A stretch of DNA of 5,361 bases from DATKDU01 sp035512595 (lineage in GTDB: Bacteria > Planctomycetota > Planctomycetia > Pirellulales > Pirellulaceae), in assembly GCA_035512595.1 (NCBI GenBank), contig DATKDU010000419.1, positions 1 through 5,361 of the forward strand, in the 5' to 3' direction. The notes under the pieces were generated by a model. The model was given only the letters and a program-made list of their open reading frames with translations. It was not told where the DNA came from and ran no database searches. Made by a program: the position numbers and the translations under genes. Shown here in pieces: positions 1-4,689 of the stretch (the stretch's first letter is position 1; each line of letters opens with the position of its first letter).

Positions 1-930
1 GGGGATCGCTTCGGCCGGACGCACGTCGGCCAGCAGGATGTCGGCCTTGGTGCGAATCGCCGGCATATGCCGCGGATGAATGGCCAGCGCCCGCTCGACC
101 GCAGATCGGGCGGTCGCCAGGTCGAATTTGTCGAGGGCGAGCTGCGCCCGCAGGACGTGCAGATCGGCCGCGTGCGGATTGATGGCCAGGCCGGCGTGGA
201 TCGCGGCGGTGGCGTCCGCCTCGTTGTACTTCTCGGCAAACAGGCGGGCCATTTCCAGGTGAGCCGGCCAGTACTTTGGCTCGCGCGACACGATCTCGGG
301 ATAAAAGTCGCTCACCAACTGCTTGAACTGCTGGTGGTTGCGCGACCAGCGGGCGTACTGCGCCGCCGCCAGGCCGATGAGCCGCCGGTCGTCGCTGCTG
401 GCGATGGCCGCTCCGCTGCTGTAGTAGTTGACGAGCCCTTCATACCCCGTGAGTGCCTCATCCAGTCTTCCGTGCAGGCGATCGAGCTCGGCATTCACCC
501 AGCGGGCGGCAACACTCTTGTCGTCCAGGGCCAGCGCTTGAGCGGCGAAGCGTTTGGCAGCCTCGTAGTCCCCAGCGTCCAGTTCCAGCAGCGCCAACTC
601 CGCAGGATAGAGCGGCACGCGCGGATTGGCGCGAGTGGCATCGGCCAGGAGGGTTTTCGCCCCGTCGCGATCCCCCACGGCTTCCTTGCAGCGGGCCAGA
701 TGGACGGTGTCCGCAGCCGAGCGATCGGCGATTTGCTCGTAGGCTTGGGCCGCCTCTTCATAACGGCCCGACAAATAACGGTCGCGCGCGGCAACCGATG
801 CCTGTGCCGCGTCGGCATCACCTTCCGCCGCCGACGCCGACAGCGCGCCTAGAAGCAGGCTGAGGGTGATGAGCGCGCGAAGGACCGACGACTTCGAGCA
901 CCGCCGCGCTAGGTCCGCCCTGTGGTCCAT
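1..930 (-). CDS. Secreted TPR-repeat protein, partial (N-terminal 310 residues)
   Basis: The reading frame is open from an ATG at 930 to the left edge, so only the first 310 residues are present and the C-terminus is missing. Residues 1-34 form a clear Sec-type signal peptide: a basic stretch (RR at 9-10, K13, R18), a hydrophobic core at about 19-30 and an ASA-AE cleavage site near 34. The mature part is helical TPR-like repeats, seen at about 43-70 (YLSGRYEEAAQAYEQ), 75-105, 107-138 (LDAGDYEAAKRFAAQAL), 140-170, 220-252 (HAGLAINP) and 254-286 (AVERALAIHP). It should act outside the cytoplasmic membrane as a protein-binding scaffold. Many planctomycetes have long secreted TPR proteins that end in a peptidase-like domain, but nothing here shows what follows. 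The ATG at 930 has no good Shine-Dalgarno sequence; it is chosen because it places the signal peptide correctly. The gene diverges from the Rieske gene. TPR and export are well supported; the specific role is unknown. Confidence 0.85.
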   Translation of the reverse strand, partial: MDHRADLARRCSKSSVLRALITLSLLLGALSASAAEGDADAAQASVAARDRYLSGRYEEAAQAYEQIADRSAADTVHLARCKEAVGDRDGAKTLLADATRANPRVPLYPAELALLELDAGDYEAAKRFAAQALALDDKSVAARWVNAELDRLHGRLDEALTGYEGLVNYYSSGAAIASSDDRRLIGLAAAQYARWSRNHQQFKQLVSDFYPEIVSREPKYWPAHLEMARLFAEKYNEADATAAIHAGLAINPHAADLHVLRAQLALDKFDLATARSAVERALAIHPRHMPAIRTKADILLADVRPAEAIP

Positions 931-943
931 GAGAGATGACCGG

Positions 944-949
944 TACAAT
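944..949 (+). promoter_or_regulatory. Possible -10 element for the Rieske gene
   Basis: TACAAT matches the sigma70 -10 consensus at five of six positions. It lies in the 71-bp gap between the divergent TPR and Rieske genes. Transcription from about 956 would give a 5' UTR near 46 nt ahead of the ATG at 1002. The -35 position about 17 bp upstream (TGTGGT) is poor, so this is a weak call. If real, it excludes the ATG at 936 as the Rieske start, because that codon would lie upstream of the promoter. Confidence 0.25.
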
Positions 950-1001
950 TCCTTGTGGTTGGAAACTTTGTCGATCTTACTTCATCGCATCGGGACCGGA
1001 C

Positions 1002-1343
1002 ATGTCCGAGTTTGTGACCGTCGCCCAGGTAGGAGACATTCCCGCAGGGACCGGCATGGCGTATGCGGTCAACGGGCGGATGGTGGCGGTCTTCAACGAG
1101 GGGGAAGGGAAGTATTCGGCAATCGACGACTTCTGCCCGCACATGGGGGCGTCGCTGGCTGGGGGCTATTTGGAGGCGGGGGTCGTCACCTGCCCGTGGC
1201 ATGCCTGGCGCTTTTGCGTCCGCGACGGAACGTGGTGCGACAACCCGAAGGTCAAAGTCGATCACTTTGAGGTCCGCGTCGAGGGGAACCAAATCCAGGT
1301 TCTCGTCCCCGCCAAAGTGTCGCCATTGCCGCCGGCCCCCTGA
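1002..1343 (+). CDS. Rieske [2Fe-2S] ferredoxin-like protein
   Basis: This 113-residue protein is a single Rieske domain. Both cluster motifs are intact: C45-P-H47 in FCPHMGASLAGG and C64-P-W-H67 in CPWHAWRF, 16 residues apart, giving two Cys and two His ligands. The length and the N-terminal pattern (V-x-V-x-D-I-P-x-G) fit the small NirD/BphF-like ferredoxins, which are soluble and pass electrons to an oxygenase or reductase. There is no signal peptide or membrane anchor. I chose the ATG at 1002 over an in-frame ATG at 936: the 22 extra residues do not look like a Rieske N-terminus, and the upstream start would sit 5 bp from the divergent TPR start. A GGGA lies 6 nt before 1002. No partner oxygenase or reductase is in the window, so the redox partner cannot be named. 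A strong terminator lies about 290 bp past the stop, suggesting an unusually long 3' region. The fold is nearly certain; the pathway is open. Confidence 0.9.
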   Translation: MSEFVTVAQVGDIPAGTGMAYAVNGRMVAVFNEGEGKYSAIDDFCPHMGASLAGGYLEAGVVTCPWHAWRFCVRDGTWCDNPKVKVDHFEVRVEGNQIQVLVPAKVSPLPPAP

Positions 1344-1634
1344 GTGTCCCATTTTGCGCGGGTCATCGGATTCTAGGACCGTTTGGCGCGCCGGTTGCCT
1401 TATAGGTTTCTCAATTGCGGAGGGGGGAGACCTTTGCAAGGACGTTTCGACTAGCCAACGGGGCCGGAACAGAGAAGCAGGTCCTTTGATCGGGGCCGGT
1501 TTTGAGAATGAGGCAACACGGCCACCGAGCGACCTCTTGGGTCTTACGTGCTTAACTGCCCGTGGGAACAGGAGTTGAGGCGAGCGAAACGGATGATTTG
1601 AGGCGCAGCGGTCAACCTTGGCCGCTGTTTCATC
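1344..1634 (+). other. Gene-free structured tract, possible ncRNA or long 3' UTR
   Basis: I see no convincing coding frame here: plus-strand frames across it are continuations of frames that shadow the Rieske gene. Several pairings can form on the plus strand. TTCTCAA at 1408-1414 can pair with TTGAGAA at 1502-1508, and nested inside, AAGGAC at 1438-1443 with GTCCTT at 1481-1486. The octamer GGGGCCGG occurs twice, at about 1460 and 1492. A compact hairpin lies at 1606-1627: a 9-bp stem with one G-U pair and the 4-nt loop ACCT, followed by TTT. The next structure downstream is a strong terminator, so this tract is probably transcribed. I looked for tmRNA, RNase P RNA, SRP RNA and cobalamin riboswitch signatures and recognise none. 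No good promoter is seen at its 5' end, so a Rieske 3' UTR is as likely as a separate small RNA. Confidence 0.35.
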
Positions 1635-1684
1635 GAAGGCGAGTTGAGTCACATTCGAGGTGGGCTCAGCTCGCCTTCTTTTTT
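1635..1684 (+). terminator. Strong rho-independent terminator
   Basis: GAAGGCGAG at 1635-1643 is perfectly complementary to CTCGCCTTC at 1670-1678. The stem extends inward to about 16 bp (1635-1650 with 1663-1678), counting two G-U pairs, and leaves a 12-nt loop at 1651-1662. Six T residues (1679-1684) follow directly. The T run is on one side only, so termination acts on plus-strand transcription. It separates whatever is transcribed from the Rieske side from the isomerase-phosphatase unit. Confidence 0.85.
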
Positions 1685-1729
1685 GCGCCGTAGCCGAACT
1701 CGCCAGTGTTCGGGACTGCTTCAATCGTC

Positions 1730-1771
1730 TGCTGTATCGTTTTGAAACACATGTTGCAAAACGATACAGCA
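1730..1771. repeat. 42-nt near-perfect palindrome
   Basis: Arms at 1730-1749 and 1752-1771 are reverse complements at 19 of 20 positions around a CA centre. The only mismatch is A1745 against G1756. The outer 15 bp, with core GCTGTATCGTTTTG, pair perfectly. It sits 73 bp upstream of the isomerase start and about 30-70 bp upstream of a plausible -10 element, a position typical of a dimeric regulator site. No T run follows either arm, so it does not look like an ordinary terminator. Other possibilities are a small mobile-element remnant or an RNA hairpin. The palindrome itself is certain; its function is not known. Confidence 0.9.
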
Positions 1772-1799
1772 ACGTAAGTCTGGGCACCATCGCGCTTTC

Positions 1800-1808
1800 T
1801 GTTATGCT
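1800..1808 (+). promoter_or_regulatory. Possible extended -10 promoter of the isomerase-phosphatase unit
   Basis: TGTTATGCT reads as an extended -10 element: TG, one base, then TATGCT, which matches four of six consensus bases. The -35 position 17-18 bp upstream (TCTGGG/CTGGGC near 1779-1785) is poor, which is compatible with dependence on the TG extension or on an activator. Transcription from about 1815 would give a 5' UTR near 30 nt. The 42-nt palindrome lies just upstream. Confidence 0.35.
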
Positions 1809-1844
1809 AGTGATGGATTTTGCCCAGCCTTTGCGGAGCCGGCC

Positions 1845-2690
1845 ATGTTTCTGGGCTACAACACCAACGGTTTGGCCCATCACGACCCCTTTCAGGCCAT
1901 TTTCCTCCTGGCCAATGCTGGCTATCGGGGCGTTGCGCTGACTCTCGATCGCGGGCCGCTCGACCCTTTTGCTAGCGATTGGGCGGAGCACTTGATGCGG
2001 CTGCGGACCCGGCTGCGGCAGCTTGAGCTGCGGTCGGTTGTGGAAACGGGGGCCCGTTTTCTGCTCGATCCGCAGGCCAAGCACGAGCCGACGCTGGTCA
2101 CTGCAGACCCGCAAGCGGCACAGCGGCGGATCGATTTTTTGTGCCGGGCCATCGATGCGGCGGCCTTTTTGGGGAGCGACTGCGTCTCGCTCTGGTCGGG
2201 GGTCGTCCGCGATGGGGCCGGCAGCGAAGTGGTTTGGGAACGATTGACCGATCGGCTGCGCATTGTTTTGGAATATGCCGCCCAGCGGCAGGTGACGATC
2301 GGCTTTGAGCCCGAGCCGGGGATGTTCATCGACACGATGGAGAAGTTCGTGGAGCTTCGCCGCCGCTTCCCGTCGCCGCAGATCAAGCTGACGCTCGATG
2401 TGGGACACCTGCACTGCCAGGGAGAAGTGCCGATTGCCGAGCAGATTAACAAATGGAAGGACTTGCTAGTCAACATCCACATCGAGGACATGCGCCGCGG
2501 CATTCACGAGCACCTGATGTTCGGCGAGGGAGAGATGGATTTTCCGCCGATCGTGGCGGCGCTCGCCAAGGCCGACTATCGCGGCGGAATCTACGTCGAG
2601 CTCAGCCGCCACAGCCACGACGCGCCGACGGCCGTGCAGAAGGCGTACGACTTCCTCCATCCCCTGGTCAACGCGCGTGCGTCTGGGTAG
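1845..2690 (+). CDS. Sugar phosphate isomerase/epimerase-like TIM-barrel protein (EboE-like)
   Basis: This 281-residue protein belongs to the xylose isomerase-like TIM-barrel group (AP endonuclease family 2), which uses a divalent metal to isomerise or epimerise small sugars or polyols. Candidate metal ligands lie at the expected strand ends: E155 or E157 in GFEPEPG, D185 with H188 in LTLDVGHLH, H212 in NIHIED, and E252 in IYVELS. The glycine-rich HLMFGEGEMDF at 223-233 matches the conserved loop before the last barrel strand. There is no signal peptide, so it is cytoplasmic. GGAG at 1835-1838, 6 nt before the ATG, supports the start. A gap of 51 bp separates it from the phosphatase-like gene, and the two are probably co-transcribed. 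A TIM-barrel protein of this kind next to a nucleotide-pyrophosphatase-like protein is the EboE-EboF arrangement of the ebo metabolite-traffic cluster; it is shorter than the roughly 380-400 residues I recall for EboE, so I leave the symbol blank. The substrate cannot be told from sequence. Confidence 0.88.
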   Translation: MFLGYNTNGLAHHDPFQAIFLLANAGYRGVALTLDRGPLDPFASDWAEHLMRLRTRLRQLELRSVVETGARFLLDPQAKHEPTLVTADPQAAQRRIDFLCRAIDAAAFLGSDCVSLWSGVVRDGAGSEVVWERLTDRLRIVLEYAAQRQVTIGFEPEPGMFIDTMEKFVELRRRFPSPQIKLTLDVGHLHCQGEVPIAEQINKWKDLLVNIHIEDMRRGIHEHLMFGEGEMDFPPIVAALAKADYRGGIYVELSRHSHDAPTAVQKAYDFLHPLVNARASG

Positions 2691-2741
2691 CGTGAGTCGC
2701 GTCGGCCTGTTTTCCGCAGCATTCCCGCAGGGTGTCTTGCC

Positions 2742-4064
2742 ATGAGCGACGTCGTTGTCTTCCTGTCGATCCCCGGCCTTCGCAGCCAGGACGTGGCGTC
2801 GATGCCGAATCTCGCGCGGCTCGTCGCCGGGGGCGAGCGCGCGACGTTGACACCCAGCTTTCCCGCCGTCACCTGGCCGGTGCAGGCCAACATGCTCACC
2901 GGCAAGCTGCCGCGGGAGCATGGCGTGATCGCCAACGGCTTTTACTGGCGCGACAAGCAGGAGGTGGAAATGTGGACAGCCTGGAACGACAAGATCCAGC
3001 AGCCGCAAATCTGGGACTTGCTCCACCAGCGCGACCAAGAGCTCACGTCCGCCGTCTGGTTTCCCATGCTCAGCAAAGGGTGCGGCGCGGACGCGATCTG
3101 CATGCCCGCGCCGATCCACAACCCCGACGGCAGCGAATCGCTGTGGTGCTACACCAAGCCAGTCGATCTCTACGGCACGCTGCGCGACGCACTGGGGCAC
3201 TTTCCCCTGCAGCATTTTTGGGGGCCGATCGCCAACATCAAGTCCAGCGCCTGGATTGCCGACTCGGCGGCACTGGCCATGCAGTCGTTCCGCCCCCGGC
3301 TCTTCTACATCTATCTGCCGCACCTCGACTACGCCGCGCAGCGCACCGGCCCCGACAGTCCGCCGGCACTCAAGGCGCTCTCCGAGCTCGACGAGGTGAT
3401 CGGCAAGCTGGCAACGGACGCCGAGAAAGCCTACGGTCAAGTGCCGCTGTGGCTCGTCGCCAGCGAATACGTGATCACGCCGGTGAGCCACGTCACGTAT
3501 CCCAACCGCGTTCTGCGCCAGGCGGGGCTGCTTGCGGTCAAGAACGAAGGGGATGGCGAGCGGATCGACCTGGCCGCCAGCCGGGCGTGGGCCCTCGTCG
3601 ATCACCAGTTTTCGCACGTCTTCGTCCAAGACGCGGACGCGGCGACGATCGGCAAGGTCGTCGATCTGTTCCGCGGGAAGGAAGGAATTGCGGAAGTTGT
3701 CGCCGGCGGCGAGCGGGCAAAGTACTCCATGGATCACGAGCGGAGCGGCGAGGTGATTCTCGTTTCGACCGCGAACAGTTGGCAGGCGTATTACTACTGG
3801 CTCGACGACGCCCAGGCGCCAAAGTTCGCCCGCACGGTGGACATCCATCAGAAGCCGGGCTACGACCCGGTCGAGCTGCTCTTCGATTTCGCCACCAAGA
3901 GCATCCCGCTCGACGCCACGCTGGTGAAGGGCTCGCACGGTGCGCCGGCATCGACCGACGCGCAGCGCGGCGTGGTGCTGTCGTCGCAGCAGGGAGTGGT
4001 AGCAAAAACCTCCGTGGCCGATACGGACGTCTGCCAGATCGTGCTGAAGCAGTTTGGGGTCTGA
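2742..4064 (+). CDS. Alkaline phosphatase superfamily protein, nucleotide pyrophosphatase/phosphodiesterase-like (EboF-like)
   Basis: This 440-residue cytoplasmic protein has the fold signature of type I nucleotide pyrophosphatases/phosphodiesterases. The nucleophile threonine T44 sits in SFPAVTWPVQANMLTGKLP, followed by the HGV-x-ANG motif at 60-66. Further family blocks are YLPHLDYAAQRTGP (191-204), SEYVITP (241-247), NRVLRQAGLL (255-264), DHQFSHVFVQD (287-297), YYYWLDD (350-356), DIHQKPGYDPVEL (367-379) and LDATLVKGSHG (390-400). Compared with canonical enzymes of the family, the first metal-binding Asp is replaced by P11, and the later His, Asp and His positions read Q200, E242 and Y243; T44, D196 and H399 remain. 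As I recall, close relatives share the DY-x-x-Q and SEY patterns, so this looks family-wide rather than decay. A phosphodiesterase or phosphatase activity is therefore uncertain. A weak AGGGTG lies 7 nt before the start. It follows the EboE-like gene by 51 bp and ends just before the toxin-antitoxin promoter. No signal peptide is present. Confidence 0.87.
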   Translation: MSDVVVFLSIPGLRSQDVASMPNLARLVAGGERATLTPSFPAVTWPVQANMLTGKLPREHGVIANGFYWRDKQEVEMWTAWNDKIQQPQIWDLLHQRDQELTSAVWFPMLSKGCGADAICMPAPIHNPDGSESLWCYTKPVDLYGTLRDALGHFPLQHFWGPIANIKSSAWIADSAALAMQSFRPRLFYIYLPHLDYAAQRTGPDSPPALKALSELDEVIGKLATDAEKAYGQVPLWLVASEYVITPVSHVTYPNRVLRQAGLLAVKNEGDGERIDLAASRAWALVDHQFSHVFVQDADAATIGKVVDLFRGKEGIAEVVAGGERAKYSMDHERSGEVILVSTANSWQAYYYWLDDAQAPKFARTVDIHQKPGYDPVELLFDFATKSIPLDATLVKGSHGAPASTDAQRGVVLSSQQGVVAKTSVADTDVCQIVLKQFGV

Positions 4065-4078
4065 ATGGGCGTTCTTGA

Positions 4079-4107
4079 TTGGCCTTGGCCAGCGGACGGG
4101 GTATACT
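4079..4107 (+). promoter_or_regulatory. Sigma70-like promoter with overlapping operator-like inverted repeat
   Basis: TTGGCC at 4079-4084 (four of six matches to the -35 consensus) lies 17 bp ahead of TATACT at 4102-4107 (five of six matches to the -10). Transcription would start near 4114, leaving a short leader with GGAGGT at 4125-4130. The -35 overlaps a short inverted repeat, TGGCC-TT-GGCCA at 4080-4091, which is also a tandem TTGGCC repeat. That is a plausible site for autoregulation of a toxin-antitoxin operon. The promoter starts 15 bp after the phosphatase-like stop codon and makes the cassette an independent transcription unit. Confidence 0.65.
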
Positions 4108-4136
4108 GGAAATGGATTCCTCGTGGAGGTCCGATT

Positions 4137-4397
4137 ATGGTTAAGGTCACAGTTGGCGGTGAGCTCGCGGAGACGTTTGCCGGTGTCGGCAACGAAGTGC
4201 TCGTATGCAACGAGCAGGGAACGACGCTGGGTTTTTTTCGTCCGGCGATTTCCAGCGACCCGAAAGACTACGAATGGGCGCGCAGCCGCATGGATGTCGA
4301 AGAGTTGCGGCGCCGCGCAGCCGATCCAGGGCCGTGCATTACTACCGCCGAATTGATGGCCAAACTGGAGGCGATTCCGCTTCCGGAGGATAAGTAG
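4137..4397 (+). CDS. Probable type II antitoxin, family not recognised
   Basis: This 86-residue acidic protein directly precedes a RelE/ParE-like toxin and is most likely its antitoxin. The first 40 residues look strand-rich (VKVTVGGEL, EVLVCNEQGTTLGFF); the rest is helical and charged (DVEELRRRA at 53-61, TTAELMAKLEAI at 69-80), as expected for a toxin-binding tail. I see no ribbon-helix-helix, HTH or clear AbrB domain, so how it would bind DNA is unclear. The start at 4137 is preferred over an in-frame ATG at 4065 because it has a near-ideal Shine-Dalgarno sequence (GGAGGT, 6 nt upstream) and lies downstream of the promoter; the longer form would include the promoter in its coding sequence. 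A run of seven T at 4232-4238 lies in the codons for G32-F33-F34. The toxin gene follows after 24 bp. The antitoxin role is inferred from context and architecture. Confidence 0.75.
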   Translation: MVKVTVGGELAETFAGVGNEVLVCNEQGTTLGFFRPAISSDPKDYEWARSRMDVEELRRRAADPGPCITTAELMAKLEAIPLPEDK

Positions 4398-4421
4398 CGC
4401 CCGGCGGCAGGTTGACCTCTG

Positions 4422-4679
4422 ATGACTTTTACCGTGACCTGGCGACTGAAGGCCGATTACGAACTGGCCGAGCGATGGGTTACAGCCGACTCGGAGCACC
4501 GTGCCGCAATTTCTGCCGCGCTGGCCATCTTGGAAGATGCCTTGCGACACAGGCCCAACCATGTTGGGGAACCGAACGCTGAGGCCTTTCGCATCGCTAT
4601 CGCACCGCCGGTAACGCTGCACTACCGCGTTCGTGAAGCCGATCGGGTCGTCGAAGTTTTGGCAATTCATATCGACTGA
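4422..4679 (+). CDS. RelE/ParE-family toxin
   Basis: The 85-residue protein has the length and pattern of the RelE/ParE toxin superfamily. It starts with a strand (FTVTWRLKADYELAERW), has two helices at about 10-20 and 23-42, and ends in the typical strand set with F56-R57-I58, L66-H67-Y68-R69-V70 and a final hydrophobic strand VVEVLAIHI at 76-84. RelE-type members cleave ribosome-bound mRNA and ParE-type members poison DNA gyrase; the sequence alone does not decide which. R57, Y68 and R69 are the candidate functional residues. It is second in a two-gene cassette, 24 bp after the antitoxin, with only a weak AGG 10 nt upstream, consistent with lower translation than the antitoxin. It ends 10 bp from the convergent glycosylasparaginase-like gene. 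Confidence 0.85.
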   Translation: MTFTVTWRLKADYELAERWVTADSEHRAAISAALAILEDALRHRPNHVGEPNAEAFRIAIAPPVTLHYRVREADRVVEVLAIHID

Positions 4680-4689
4680 TTCCACTCCC

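Noticed and set aside
67..852. 261-codon plus-strand open frame.
   Set aside because: It is the antisense shadow of the TPR gene, whose minus-strand frame has a signal peptide and regular TPR motifs.
936..1001. Upstream ATG at 936 as the start of the Rieske gene.
   Set aside because: The extra residues do not resemble a Rieske N-terminus, the codon is 5 bp from the divergent start, and it would lie upstream of the likely -10 element.
1458..1486. CCGGAA followed by AGAAGCAGG, resembling the SRP RNA apical loop.
   Set aside because: The spacing between the GGAA loop and the AGCAG segment is wrong and the bases flanking GGAA do not pair.
1660..1941. 93-codon plus-strand frame starting inside the terminator loop.
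   Set aside because: It runs through the terminator, the palindrome and into the isomerase gene in another frame; no start signal or domain is seen.
909..2414. 501-codon open frame on the minus strand across the Rieske gene, the gap and the isomerase gene.
   Set aside because: No domain is recognisable, it crosses the terminator and the 42-nt palindrome, and it is antisense to two well-supported genes.
2732..4078. 448-codon plus-strand frame slightly longer than the phosphatase-like gene.
   Set aside because: It is arginine- and alanine-rich with no motifs. The frame starting at 2742 carries all the phosphatase-superfamily blocks.
4065..4136. ATG directly after the phosphatase-like stop as the start of the antitoxin.
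   Set aside because: This stretch contains the promoter, and the downstream ATG at 4137 has a near-perfect Shine-Dalgarno sequence.
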